64,000 bases of DNA from an uncultured Alistipes sp. (GTDB lineage Bacteria > Bacteroidota > Bacteroidia > Bacteroidales > Rikenellaceae). Location of the stretch: the NCBI RefSeq assembly GCF_910580175.1, contig NZ_CAJTXD010000002.1, positions 124,001 to 188,000 of the forward strand, in the 5' to 3' direction. A program made the translations under genes and the position numbers. The notes beneath the pieces were generated by a model. The model did no database searches. It was not told the origin of the DNA and saw only the letters and a list, made by a program, of their open reading frames with translations. Below are positions 1 through 8,397 of the stretch, in pieces; the first letter of the stretch is position 1; each line of letters begins with the position of its first letter.

Positions 1-96
1 TTGCATTTCGGTTCGGCGGTTCGGGCCGTTGTTTTCCGTGCAGCAGAGATGAACGATTCTTTTTCCTGTGCAGAGATTGTGTGCGACGGTCTTCCC

Positions 97-1455
97 ATGC
101 CGCGCCGGCTGGGTGCCATTCTGGCCGTAGCGTTCGGTGTCGGGCTTTCGGTGTTGGACAGCGCTGTGGCCAACGTTGCTCTGCCCGCCATCGGGGCGCA
201 GCTGGGCGTTTCGTCGGCCGATTCGATCTGGATCGTCAATGCCTACCAGTTGGCCGTCGTCGTCGCCATCCTTCCTTTTTCTGCATTGGGCGAGACGGTC
301 GGTTACCGCCGGGTCTACCTTTGGGGGCTGGCGCTTTTTACATTCGCCTCGGCCTGCTGCGCTTTCGCCGGGTCGTTCGCCGCTCTGGTCGCCGCCCGCG
401 TGTTGCAGGGGTTCGGCGCGGCGGCCGTCACGTCGGTCAACACCACCTTGATCCGTTTCATCTATCCCCGCGCGCAGCTCGGGCGCGGCATGGGCGTCAA
501 CGCTACGGTCGTCGCCGTTTCTTCGGTGGCCAGCCCTGCCGTCGCCGCCGGCTTGCTATCCGTCGGGCCGTGGCCCTGGCTTTTCGCCGTCAATCTTCCC
601 ATCGGGGCGATCGCTTTGTGGCTTTGTGTCCGGTTCCTGCCCCGCAATCCCGTGCCGGCCGCCGCGCCGAGGCCCCGGTGGAGCGACATGGCCTTGAATG
701 CTTTGGTGTTCGGATTGCTGATGGCTTCGGTCGAGGGGTTCTCCCACGGTCTCGATCGGCGGCTGGCGATGCTTGGGATGGCTGCGGTGTTGGTCGTCGG
801 GTTCTTTTTCGTGCGCAGGCAGTCGAGGGCCGCGCACCCGTTGTTGCCGTTCGATTTGCTGCGGATTCCGGTTTTTTCCGTTTCGTTGCTTACATCGGTC
901 TGCTCTTACCTGGCCCAAATGCTCTCCATGGTGGCTCTGCCTTTTTACTTGCTGCACGCGTTCGGTTTCGACCAGACGACCGTCGGGTTGTTGCTTACGG
1001 CATGGCCTGCCGTCATCATGATCGTGGCGCCTGCGGCCGGAGTGCTCGTCGGGCGCTTCCACCCCGGAACGCTCGCCGGCACGGGTCTTGCGGCCATGAC
1101 TGCGGGACTGGCGGCCCTGGCCTTGCTGCCCGCGCAGCCCGACAAGTGGGATATTGTGTGGCGGCTGGTGCTCGGCGGAGCGGGCTTCGCGCTTTTCCAG
1201 TCGCCCAACAACAGCATGCTCATCGCCTCGGCGCCCGCCGAACGCAGCGGTTCGGCCAGCGGCATGCTCGCCACGGCGCGGTTGATCGGTCAGACGTCCG
1301 GGGCCGCCTTGATGGCCTTGTTTTTCCACCTCGTGCCGACCCATGCCACCCGCATGGCTTTGTGGTGCGCAGCCCTCGCGTCGGCTGTCGGCTGTGCGGT
1401 CAGTTTCGCACGGTTGCCGCTGCCGCTTCCCGAGGCGCTGGTACGCCGTAAATGA
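97..1455 (+). CDS. MFS transporter, DHA2 (EmrB/QacA-like) type
   Basis: Predicted inner-membrane proton-driven exporter of the DHA2 branch of the major facilitator superfamily. The protein is almost entirely hydrophobic, with room for about 14 membrane helices. The DHA2 signature LDSAVANVALPAIG lies near residue 20 and the motif ARVLQGFGAA follows about 90 residues later. In-frame TTG (position 1) and ATG (position 49) codons lie upstream; the ATG at 97 is preferred because the preceding codons are poorer in third-position G/C than the body and the first helix starts right after it. No EmrA-type adaptor or outer-membrane partner is nearby. A secreted S66 peptidase follows after 9 bp. The substrate cannot be deduced. 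Confidence 0.85.
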   Translation: MPRRLGAILAVAFGVGLSVLDSAVANVALPAIGAQLGVSSADSIWIVNAYQLAVVVAILPFSALGETVGYRRVYLWGLALFTFASACCAFAGSFAALVAARVLQGFGAAAVTSVNTTLIRFIYPRAQLGRGMGVNATVVAVSSVASPAVAAGLLSVGPWPWLFAVNLPIGAIALWLCVRFLPRNPVPAAAPRPRWSDMALNALVFGLLMASVEGFSHGLDRRLAMLGMAAVLVVGFFFVRRQSRAAHPLLPFDLLRIPVFSVSLLTSVCSYLAQMLSMVALPFYLLHAFGFDQTTVGLLLTAWPAVIMIVAPAAGVLVGRFHPGTLAGTGLAAMTAGLAALALLPAQPDKWDIVWRLVLGGAGFALFQSPNNSMLIASAPAERSGSASGMLATARLIGQTSGAALMALFFHLVPTHATRMALWCAALASAVGCAVSFARLPLPLPEALVRRK

Positions 1456-1464
1456 TTTTGTAGC

Positions 1465-2460
1465 ATGATGATTCGTTCGATACTTTTATCTTTTGCGTTT
1501 TTTCTGCCATGCGCCGCTTTCGCGCAAAAAGAGGGGGAGATCGGTTCGATCTGTCCGCCTTATTTGCAGCTCGGCGATACGGTGGGGCTGGTTGCTCCCG
1601 CAGGACGTCTTCCTGCCCGCACCGACACGGCGCGCATCCGTGAGCGGTTCGCTTCGTGGGGTCTTTACGTGAAATATGGCCCGCATTGCTGCGACGATTC
1701 CGAGTCTTATTTTTCAGCCCCCGATGTGCAGCGCGCCGCCGATCTGCAAGCCATGCTCGACGATCCTTCGATCAAGGCCGTCATCGCCTGTCGCGGCGGC
1801 TACGGGTCGGTGCGGCTGTTGCCTTGGCTGCGGCTGGAGGGGTTGCGCGGAAATCCCAAATGGGTCGTCGGCTTCAGCGACATTACCACCCTTCATTTGT
1901 CGCTCTCCCATCTGGGAATCGAGAGCATCCACGGCACCATGCCCGGGTCGTTTCTTTTCCGCGAGGAGGATGTCTCCGCCGAGTCGCTTCGCCGTGCGCT
2001 TTTCGGGCTGACCCGGCGCATCGACGTGCCGGCCCATCCGCTCAACTGTCCGGGGCAGGGGCGCGGGCGGCTCACGGGCGGCAACCTTACCGTATTGTGC
2101 GCCGCCTGCGGCACGCCCGAGGGGCTGGACTTCGAGGAGCCGACCGTGCTATTCATCGAGGAGGTCGGCGAACACGTCTATCGTGTCGACCGCATGTTGC
2201 AGCAACTTTTGCGGAGCGGTGTGCTCTACAATGTGCAGGCTGTGGTCGTCGGGGATTTCACACGTATGTCGGGTGCCGAGCAATTCGGTGTCGACGACGT
2301 ATGCGAAGTAGTCGCGGCGAATCTGCGGATGCTGGGCATCCCCCTGCTGTTCGGACTTCCGGCCGGGCATGACAAGGTAAACGAGGCGCTCTACCTGGGC
2401 CGTGAAGTCTCCGTATCGGTCGACGAGGAGGGCGGACACATTCTTTTTGCCGAAAAATAA
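1465..2460 (+). CDS. S66 family LD-carboxypeptidase (LdcA-like), exported
   Basis: Likely muramoyl-tetrapeptide carboxypeptidase, which removes the terminal D-Ala from peptidoglycan tetrapeptides by cutting an L,D bond. A signal peptide (about residues 1-20, ending AFA-Q) points to the periplasm, whereas the classic E. coli LdcA is cytoplasmic. S66 features are present: the CRGGYGSVRLL block near residue 110, nucleophile Ser138 in GFSD, a candidate Glu at 232/233 in FIEEVGEHVYRVDR and His302 in GLPAGHD, giving the Ser-Glu-His set of the family. The length of 331 residues is normal once the signal is removed. It sits 9 bp behind the MFS gene and is probably cotranscribed. A MccF-like immunity role is possible but not supported by context. 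Confidence 0.85.
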   Translation: MMIRSILLSFAFFLPCAAFAQKEGEIGSICPPYLQLGDTVGLVAPAGRLPARTDTARIRERFASWGLYVKYGPHCCDDSESYFSAPDVQRAADLQAMLDDPSIKAVIACRGGYGSVRLLPWLRLEGLRGNPKWVVGFSDITTLHLSLSHLGIESIHGTMPGSFLFREEDVSAESLRRALFGLTRRIDVPAHPLNCPGQGRGRLTGGNLTVLCAACGTPEGLDFEEPTVLFIEEVGEHVYRVDRMLQQLLRSGVLYNVQAVVVGDFTRMSGAEQFGVDDVCEVVAANLRMLGIPLLFGLPAGHDKVNEALYLGREVSVSVDEEGGHILFAEK

Positions 2461-2465
2461 TAATT

Positions 2466-2600
2466 AGGCTGCGGCTCGGCCATGCTCAAATAAATTTGGC
2501 ATTGCCCTCGCCTTGCACTTTACCGAAGCTGCACTTCGGTTTAGATAGGCTGCGGCTCGGCAAAACTCAAACTTCGTTTGTTTTTGCCCTCGCCTTGCAC
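2466..2600 (+). repeat. Two direct copies of a ~54-bp intergenic repeat with a hairpin between
   Basis: The element beginning AGGCTGCGGCTCGGC occurs at 2466 and again at 2547. Both copies end in GCCCTCGCCTTGCAC. Between them lies a perfect hairpin, ACCGAAG (2522-2528) with CTTCGGT (2534-2540). The second copy supplies the -33 element and spacer of the obgE promoter. The first copy ends in CACTTTA where the second has CACTATCTTTG, so it lacks a good -7 box. Confidence 0.75.
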
Positions 2601-2608
2601 TATCTTTG
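2577..2608 (+). promoter_or_regulatory. Bacteroidota-type promoter for obgE
   Basis: TTTG (2577-2580), 20 bp, then TATCTTTG (2601-2608) match the -33/-7 consensus TTTG-N19-21-TAnnTTTG. Transcription would start only about 10 nt before the ATG at 2624. An in-frame TTG at 2606 lies inside the -7 box, so it cannot be the translation start. Confidence 0.75.
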
Positions 2609-2623
2609 TGCAAAATAATCCCT

Positions 2624-3640
2624 ATGGCAGGTTCCAATTTCGTTGATTACGTCAAGATTTTCGCCCGTTCGGGGCATGGAGGCGCCGGCTCGGCGCACTT
2701 CCGGCGCGAGAAGTTCGTGGCTTTCGGCGGTCCCGACGGCGGCGACGGCGGCAAGGGCGGCAGCATCGTGTTGCAGGGCGACCGGCAATATTGGACGCTG
2801 ATCCACCTCAAGTACCAGCGCCACCAGTTCGCCGAAGACGGGCAGTGCGGCTCGGGTGCCCGTTCGTCGGGCAAGGATGCGCCCAATATTGTCATTCCCG
2901 TGCCCCTCGGCACCGTGGCTAAACGGCTTGTGGAGCAGGAAGACGGCACGACTGCCATCGAATCCGTGGGCGAAGTGACCGAGCATGGCGAGCAGCTTGT
3001 GCTGCTCAAGGGGGGCCGCGGCGGCTTGGGCAACTGGCATTTCAAGAGTGCCACCAACCAGACGCCGCGTTATGCCCAACCCGGCGAGGAGGGCGACGAG
3101 GGGGCGTTCATCTTGGAGTTGAAAGTCTTGGCCGACGTCGGGCTGGTCGGGTTTCCCAATGCCGGCAAGTCCACTTTGCTGTCGGTCGTTTCGGCTGCCA
3201 AACCCAAGATCGCCAACTATGCTTTCACTACGCTCGAACCCAACCTGGGCATCGTCGAGGTGCGCGATCACAAGTCGTTCGTCATGGCCGACATTCCGGG
3301 CATCATTGAGGGGGCGCACGAGGGCAAGGGTCTCGGCACGCGTTTCCTGCGGCATATCGAGCGCAATTCGGTGTTGCTTTTCATGGTTCCGGCCGACAGC
3401 GACGACGTGCAGCGTGATTACGAGGTGCTTCTGGGCGAGTTGACACAGTACAACCCCGAGTTGTTGGACAAGCGGCGCCTGCTCGCTATTACCAAGTGCG
3501 ACATGCTCGACGACGAGTTGATCGCCCAGATGAGGCCTCAGCTTCCGCAGGGTGTGCCGGCGGTGTTCATCTCTTCGGTCTCGGGTCTTAATATCCAGCA
3601 GCTCAAGGATATGCTTTGGCAGGCGTTGCAGGAGGAGTGA
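2624..3640 (+). CDS. obgE: Obg family GTPase ObgE/CgtA
   Basis: Essential GTPase involved in late 50S ribosome assembly and stress control. From the ATG chosen here, residues 1-158 form the glycine-rich Obg fold (GGPDGGDGGKGGS near 35-47). The G domain follows: G1 GFPNAGKST at 176-184, G2 FTT at 201-203, G3 DIPG from 223, then G4 TKCD. The 338-residue protein lacks the long C-terminal OCT extension of some homologues. The start is set by the promoter, whose -7 box overlaps the only upstream alternative codon. Its 3' end overlaps the convergent DUF5689 gene by 38 bp, with no terminator visible between them. Confidence 0.97.
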   Translation: MAGSNFVDYVKIFARSGHGGAGSAHFRREKFVAFGGPDGGDGGKGGSIVLQGDRQYWTLIHLKYQRHQFAEDGQCGSGARSSGKDAPNIVIPVPLGTVAKRLVEQEDGTTAIESVGEVTEHGEQLVLLKGGRGGLGNWHFKSATNQTPRYAQPGEEGDEGAFILELKVLADVGLVGFPNAGKSTLLSVVSAAKPKIANYAFTTLEPNLGIVEVRDHKSFVMADIPGIIEGAHEGKGLGTRFLRHIERNSVLLFMVPADSDDVQRDYEVLLGELTQYNPELLDKRRLLAITKCDMLDDELIAQMRPQLPQGVPAVFISSVSGLNIQQLKDMLWQALQEE

Positions 3641-4430
3641 CGAATGCCGTTTCGAATCCGGTGATGCGGAGCGAGTAGCTGCCGCCGAACCGGTCGACGA
3701 TTCCGTACAGCGAGCCGCTGCCTTCGGGCAGCGGCTCGCCTGCATAGGTGCAGCCGCCCGACGTGCGGACGTTCAGCCGGTGTCCCGCCGGGTCTTCGAG
3801 CGTTCGTTCGGTGGTTGTGTAGCGGCCCGTCTGCGGGTCGCGGTCGCACCACGCACCCGTTTCGACGAAGCGTACGTTGTCGATCCTTACATAGGTGTCC
3901 GCATGCGCCGGCGTCAGTTCGTCGATGCGCATGGGCAGCGCAGCGATCCGCTGCGGAGACCGTCCGCTTATCCGGATGTGGCGGTTCAGTTCTTCGTGCG
4001 GAATGCAGAGGTCGCCGCCGGCGATCTTTCCCAGCCGGATTTTTCCGCCATAATCGTAGAGCGTCAATCCGTTGCAGTAGACGATCGCTTCCGTGCCCAG
4101 CGGATAGGGATTGCCGGCAGCAGGGTAGTCGGCCGCGATCGCTATGCCGCCGCTGGCATCCTGGATTACCAGCGTGCGCCCGAATTCGCCGTAGCGGTTG
4201 TTGCCCGTTACCGTGCCGCGGATGATCGTCTGGTCGGCGATGGTCAGGCGTTCTCCGTCGCAAAGCGACTTCAGCCCGGCAATCGAACGCGTAGCTTCGG
4301 GTAGTTCCCCGTCCTCGAAACCGAGCGTCGAGGCTCGGTCGCAGGCGCTGAACAAAAGAGCGATGATCGACAACCCTGTTTGGAAACTTCTCTTCAACTC
4401 GGTTAGTCTTAATTCCATGCTGTTCTGCAT
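3603..4430 (-). CDS. DUF5689-type lipoprotein
   Basis: Predicted lipoprotein of unknown function. The N-terminus has a hydrophobic stretch ending in the lipobox LFSAC (Cys about residue 30), so the mature protein is lipid-anchored. The body resembles Bacteroidota DUF5689 proteins: repeated OB-like strand patterns with segments such as TIIRGTVTGNN and GRTLVIQDASGGIAI. A second in-frame ATG four codons downstream (MELRLTELKR) is an equally good start. The next gene upstream encodes a related protein, so the two may be tandem paralogues, although a terminator lies between them. The last 38 bp overlap the convergent obgE. No enzymatic residues are evident. Confidence 0.75.
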   Translation of the reverse strand: MQNSMELRLTELKRSFQTGLSIIALLFSACDRASTLGFEDGELPEATRSIAGLKSLCDGERLTIADQTIIRGTVTGNNRYGEFGRTLVIQDASGGIAIAADYPAAGNPYPLGTEAIVYCNGLTLYDYGGKIRLGKIAGGDLCIPHEELNRHIRISGRSPQRIAALPMRIDELTPAHADTYVRIDNVRFVETGAWCDRDPQTGRYTTTERTLEDPAGHRLNVRTSGGCTYAGEPLPEGSGSLYGIVDRFGGSYSLRITGFETAFVTPPATPAKAYP

Positions 4431-4463
4431 ACTATGATGGGGGCATCCTCAATGCGAATCCGC

Positions 4464-4492
4464 AAAAAACGGAAAGAATTTTTTTCTTTCCG
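4464..4492 (-). terminator. Rho-independent terminator between the two DUF5689 genes
   Basis: CGGAAAGAA (4470-4478) pairs perfectly with TTCTTTCCG (4484-4492) around a 5-nt loop. On the minus strand the stem is followed by six T (complement of A4464-A4469). It lies about 90 nt past the stop of the upstream minus-strand gene. Confidence 0.75.
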
Positions 4493-4580
4493 CCCCGCAA
4501 AAATCGCTCGAAATCCGTATTTGATATTGCATTTATTACAATATAAAATACAATGCGCTCTTTTTTGTCTCCGGAAAAAT

Positions 4581-5357
4581 TTAGCGGGGAGATTGGGCGC
4601 AGTCGTTCGTATCCCTGATTTTCAGTATGTAGCGGTCTCCGTCGCGTTGCAGGATGCCCGTCAGCGAGCAGCGGCCGGCCGGCACGTCGGCTTCCGCAAA
4701 GTCGGCATATTCGCGGACATAGGTGCAGATGCTGGCGCCCCGGTCGTCGGCGAATCGTTTGTAGCCGCCCCAGCCGCTGGGCGACAACGATTCGGGTGCA
4801 TAGTGCAATCCCTCGATGCGGATCAGCGTGCCGCACATCCGGGGTGTCAGTTCGTCAAGTTTCCGTAGGGTCGGTTCAGGCGGTTGCGGCAGGGTGCCGT
4901 CGCGAACGATCATGCGGTCGAGAGCCGCCCGCGAGGCGATGTACTCCGTCGCATATCCGCTGCCGGTCGAAGGCATGCGCCCGACTTGCAGTACGCCGCG
5001 GCTTTCGCCCAAGGCCCAGCCTTGCAGCCGCACCGCCACCCGGCAGCCCGGAGGATAGTCGTTGTGCAGATGATCCAGCCCCGCCATGATTTCCAGCGCG
5101 GCGCCGTCCGCTTCGATGCAGAGCGTGCGGTAGAAGTTGGCGCTGCCGTCGTGGGTTGTTACCCGTCCCTCGACCGTGACTTCGTTCGTGATCCGGAGCG
5201 TCGTCCCTTCGAAACGGTCGCGCAGTTCGCCGATCGTCGTCGTGACCGGCGGCATCTCCGTCTCTGGGAATTTGTCGTCGAACGACGAATCGCAGCACCC
5301 GGCCCATATTGCGGCCAGGCCTGCCAATATCGTGCGTATTCCCGATATGCTTCGCAC
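4581..5357 (-). CDS. DUF5689-type lipoprotein
   Basis: Second predicted lipoprotein of the DUF5689 type, 258 residues. The signal sequence ends in the lipobox-like IWAGC (Cys about residue 21; a second Cys follows). The body parallels the neighbouring paralogue: an opening TTTIGELRDRF helix, an OB-like NEVTVEGRVTTHDGSANFYRTL segment (quoted in parts as VEGRVTTHDGS and FYRTLCIEADG), then LDELTPRMCGTLIRIEGL, which matches IDELTPAHADTYVRIDNV of the other copy. It starts 21 nt after the serB stop and is probably cotranscribed with serB, ending at the terminator at 4464-4492. Function and ligand are unknown. Confidence 0.75.
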   Translation of the reverse strand: MRSISGIRTILAGLAAIWAGCCDSSFDDKFPETEMPPVTTTIGELRDRFEGTTLRITNEVTVEGRVTTHDGSANFYRTLCIEADGAALEIMAGLDHLHNDYPPGCRVAVRLQGWALGESRGVLQVGRMPSTGSGYATEYIASRAALDRMIVRDGTLPQPPEPTLRKLDELTPRMCGTLIRIEGLHYAPESLSPSGWGGYKRFADDRGASICTYVREYADFAEADVPAGRCSLTGILQRDGDRYILKIRDTNDCAQSPR

Positions 5358-5378
5358 TCTCCCTACTTTTTCGCCGGT

Positions 5379-6602
5379 CTATCCCTCGATGCGCGAATCT
5401 TTCAATCCCAGGAAGTAGAGGATGCCGTCCAGACCGATCGTCGAGATCGACTGCCGTGCTCCCGCCTTGACCTTGGGTTTGGCATGGAACGCGATGCCCA
5501 GACCTGCCAGGTTGAGCATCGGCAGGTCGTTGGCGCCGTCGCCCACGGCCACCGACTGCGCGATGTTGATCGATTCGAACTGGCAGAGCAGCCGCAGCAG
5601 TTCGGCCTTGCGGCGTCCGTCCACCACTTCGCCCGCGTAGCGGCCCGTCAGCTTGCCGTTTTCGATCTCCAGTTCGTTGGCATATACGTAGTCGAAGCCG
5701 TATTTCTGGCGCAGGTAGTTGCCGAAGTAGGTAAAGCCGCCCGAGAGGATCGCTGTCTTGTAACCCACGCGCTTGAGGATCGTCATCATGCGTTCCAGCC
5801 CCTCGGTAATGGGCAGGTTGCGGGCTATTTCGTCCATCACGCTCACATCCAGTCCTTTCAGCAGGGCCACGCGGCGCGTGAAGCTCTCGCGGAAGTCGAT
5901 CTCGCCGCGCATGGCGCTCTCCGTGATGGCGCGCACTTCTTCGCCCACGCCCGCGCGGTCGGCCAGTTCGTCGATCACTTCGGTTTCGATGAGCGTCGAA
6001 TCCATGTCGAAGCAGATCAGGCGGCGGCTGCGGCGGTAGATGTCATCGCGTTGGAACGAGACGTCGAGACCCATTTCCGAGAGGTTCATGAATCGCTCCT
6101 GCATGGCGCTGCGCGTTTCGTCGGTCAGCGAGCCGCGCACCGAAAGTTCGATGCAGGCCTTGGCCGCGCGGTCGTCTTCGTGCAGCGGCATGCGGCCCGT
6201 CAGGCGGCGGATGGCGTCGATGTTCAGTCCGTGTTCCGCCACCACGGCCGTCACTTCGGCAATGTGGCGTGCCGAGACCGTGCGGCCCAGCAGCGTGATG
6301 ATGTAGCGGTTCTTGCCCTGGCGGCCCACCCAGGCGTTGTAGTCTTCTTCCGGGATGGGCGTGAAGCGGATCATCACGCCCAGCTCCGATGCCTTGAACA
6401 GCAGTTCTTTCATGATGTTGCCCGACTTGTCGGGCGTTGTCATGATCAGGATGCCCAGCGTCAGCGACTGGTGGATGTTGGCCTGGCCGATGTCCAGGAT
6501 GCAGGCGTCGTAGCGCGCCAGGATGGCCGTCAGCGACGAGGTCATGCCCGGTTTGTCGGCTCCCGAAATGTTGATTTGTATGATTTCGATGTCGTTCTGC
6601 AT
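5379..6602 (-). CDS. serB: Phosphoserine phosphatase with N-terminal ACT domains
   Basis: Last step of serine synthesis, O-phosphoserine to serine. The 407-residue form has two ACT-like regulatory domains (about residues 5-80 and 98-175) before a HAD phosphatase domain. HAD motif I is FDMDST with Asp199 and Asp201, motif II is in LSGGFTYF, and motifs III/IV include GDGANDLPML. The ACT domains suggest amino-acid feedback control, as in long actinobacterial SerB proteins. It has a Bacteroidota promoter about 40 nt upstream and probably leads a two-gene unit with the downstream lipoprotein. Confidence 0.95.
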   Translation of the reverse strand: MQNDIEIIQINISGADKPGMTSSLTAILARYDACILDIGQANIHQSLTLGILIMTTPDKSGNIMKELLFKASELGVMIRFTPIPEEDYNAWVGRQGKNRYIITLLGRTVSARHIAEVTAVVAEHGLNIDAIRRLTGRMPLHEDDRAAKACIELSVRGSLTDETRSAMQERFMNLSEMGLDVSFQRDDIYRRSRRLICFDMDSTLIETEVIDELADRAGVGEEVRAITESAMRGEIDFRESFTRRVALLKGLDVSVMDEIARNLPITEGLERMMTILKRVGYKTAILSGGFTYFGNYLRQKYGFDYVYANELEIENGKLTGRYAGEVVDGRRKAELLRLLCQFESINIAQSVAVGDGANDLPMLNLAGLGIAFHAKPKVKAGARQSISTIGLDGILYFLGLKDSRIEG

Positions 6603-6639
6603 GGTGTTTCCGCAGTTTTCAGAAAGATTCGGTTTCCTA

Positions 6640-6670
6640 CAAAGGTAATCGAGCCGAAAGCAACCCCGAA
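6640..6670 (-). promoter_or_regulatory. Promoter for serB
   Basis: On the minus strand, TTCG (6670-6667), 19 bp, then TACCTTTG (6647-6640): an exact -7 box and a 3-of-4 match at -33. It implies a 5' UTR of roughly 30 nt. A second TAACTTTG lies further upstream (6715-6708) without a matching -33 element. Confidence 0.6.
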
Positions 6671-7001
6671 CTCATTCAGAATTGCCAAGGCGAAGTTTAA
6701 TCTTTTACAAAGTTAAGGAATTTCTTTGTTTTCTTCTTGCTCTTGCAAATTATTTGCTGGTTTTTGTCCGGCGGCTTTCTGTGTAAATCATAGAAGTCCG
6801 AAGTTCCGTTCTTGAAACTCTTCCGGCTGCAATGTTTGACCGTCGTTTTGGCGGCCGAGGGTCGGGGTGTGCGGCTGCAACACGAGTTGCGGCGATGTCC
6901 GGGGTTGTTTCTGCGGCTTTGCGGCTGCCGTTCGTGCGGTGGTGCGAAGCTGGTGCGTGCGATATGTCGGTCGATTATTTTCCGTTTCTGCGGATTTTGG
7001 T

Positions 7002-7009
7002 TATTTTTG
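7002..7009 (+). promoter_or_regulatory. -7 box upstream of the MscS-type channel gene
   Basis: TATTTTTG matches TAnnTTTG, 37 bp before the ATG. No good TTTG is found 19-21 bp upstream, so only the -7 half is supported. Confidence 0.45.
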
Positions 7010-7046
7010 CGGACAGAACAGCTAACTTTTAAACGGAAGGATTTCT

Positions 7047-7964
7047 ATGTGGACTTTTTTTGCCCAGGCTCTCCCTGTCGATGAGCCGTTGTTGGTTCCC
7101 GACAGCGTGCAGAAAGCGAATCTTGTACAGACTATCGACAAGGTAATGAACATGGATTATCGGGCGTTCTTTACCGACATGCTCAACGACGGAGTGTGGA
7201 TTCTTCTCAAGTTGTTGCTCGCCCTGGCCATCTATCTGGTCGGACGGTGGATCGTGAAACGCATCGTGCATTTGCTCGACATGGCGTTCGAGCGTCGCCG
7301 GGTCGACGTTTCGTTGCGCATGTTCGTGCGCAACGCCGTCAAGGTCGTCTTTTCGCTCGTTCTGGTGCTCATCGTCGTGCAGACGCTGGGCGTCAACGTC
7401 ACTTCGGTCATTGCCCTCTTCTCGGCTGCCACGCTGGCCATCGGTATGGCGTTGAGCGGTACGGCTCAGAACTTCGCCGGCGGCGTGATGATCCTGCTGA
7501 TGAAGCCTTATCGCGTCGGCGACTTCATCTCGGCCCAGGGCCAGTCGGGCACTGTGCGCGAGATCAAGCTCTTCTCCACGGTCATTACCACCGGCGACAA
7601 CCAGACCATCTACATTCCCAACAATTCGATTGCCACGGCCATTATCGACAATTATTCTACCGCCGACTTGCGGCGCGTCGACTGGACCGTCGGCATCTCC
7701 TACGGCGACAGCGTCGAGACCGCCCGCAAGGCGCTGCTCGAAATCCTCGCCGCCGACAGCCGCGTGCTCCGCGAGCCGGCTCCCGTGGTGTGGGTCGCCG
7801 CGCTGGCCGATTCGTCGGTCAACCTCACCATCCGCGCCTGGGTGCGCAACGCCGACTATTGGGACGTCTTCTTCCAGAACAACGAGCTTTTCTACAACCG
7901 CCTGCCCGAGCACGGTATCTCGTTCCCGTTCCCGCAGATGGACGTGCACATGAAAAAAGAGTAG
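7047..7964 (+). CDS. MscS-family mechanosensitive channel
   Basis: Predicted inner-membrane tension-gated channel that releases solutes on hypo-osmotic shock. Three hydrophobic segments precede the soluble domain: about residues 48-66, 88-108 and 112-145. The third is the glycine/alanine-rich pore helix (MALSGTAQNFAGGVMILLMKP region) followed by the conserved PYRVGDFI start of the beta domain. The C-terminal cytoplasmic vestibule domain runs to the end. The length of 305 residues is typical of the small MscS type. It is followed by a DUF5606 gene after 28 bp and may be cotranscribed with it. Confidence 0.93.
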   Translation: MWTFFAQALPVDEPLLVPDSVQKANLVQTIDKVMNMDYRAFFTDMLNDGVWILLKLLLALAIYLVGRWIVKRIVHLLDMAFERRRVDVSLRMFVRNAVKVVFSLVLVLIVVQTLGVNVTSVIALFSAATLAIGMALSGTAQNFAGGVMILLMKPYRVGDFISAQGQSGTVREIKLFSTVITTGDNQTIYIPNNSIATAIIDNYSTADLRRVDWTVGISYGDSVETARKALLEILAADSRVLREPAPVVWVAALADSSVNLTIRAWVRNADYWDVFFQNNELFYNRLPEHGISFPFPQMDVHMKKE

Positions 7965-7992
7965 TACTTACTATATAAAAGTATAGCTTATT

Positions 7993-8397
7993 ATGGAACT
8001 CAAGGAAATTCTGGCCATCTCGGGCCAGCCCGGTTTGTACAAGTATGTCGCGCAGTCTACGCGCGGCGTGATCGTCGAGTCGCTCGTCGACGGACGGCGG
8101 ATCAACGCTTCGGCTTCGTCCAAGGTAAGCGCCCTGACCGAGATTTCGATGTATACCGAGGGCGACGACATCCCCTTGGCCGATGTCTTTACCCGCATCT
8201 ATGCCCACACCGGCGGCAAGGAGGCCATCAGCCATAAGGAGAGTCCCGAGAAGCTCCGGGCCGCTTTCGCCGAGGCGATTCCCGAGTTCGACCGCGAACG
8301 CGTGCACGCTTCCGACATCAAAAAGTGCTTCGCGTGGTTCAATACGCTCGTCGCCGCCGGGTTCACTAAGTTCGAACTTCCCGAGGAGAGCCGATGA
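7993..8397 (+). CDS. DUF5606 family protein
   Basis: Small (134 residues) cytoplasmic protein of a Bacteroidota-specific family with no established function. It starts MELKEILAISGQPGLYKYV, the usual N-terminus of the family, suggesting a small beta-barrel-like N-terminal domain, then a charged helical C-terminal half (SHKESPEKLRAAF, DIKKCFAWFNTLV). No signal peptide or membrane helix is present. Its stop overlaps the start of the following nrnA-type gene by 4 bp (ATGA), so the two are translationally coupled; any role may relate to nucleotide or RNA turnover, but that is inference from position only. Confidence 0.8.
   Translation: MELKEILAISGQPGLYKYVAQSTRGVIVESLVDGRRINASASSKVSALTEISMYTEGDDIPLADVFTRIYAHTGGKEAISHKESPEKLRAAFAEAIPEFDRERVHASDIKKCFAWFNTLVAAGFTKFELPEESR

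Larger units (their letters stand above)
6603..7046. other. Divergent intergenic region between serB and the MscS gene
   Basis: This 444-bp non-coding stretch holds the serB promoter at one end and a plus-strand -7 box at the other. In between, ACAAAG (6707-6712) can pair with CTTTGT (6724-6729). An open frame in the second half is Cys-rich, overlaps the mscS start and looks spurious. Nothing else is recognised. Confidence 0.5.

Noticed and set aside
2606..2623. TTG start for obgE six codons upstream of the ATG
   Set aside because: It lies inside the -7 box of the promoter, so it would not be on the mRNA.
6812..7084. 90-codon open frame between serB and the MscS gene
   Set aside because: Cys-rich, no family resemblance, overlaps the mscS start and promoter box.
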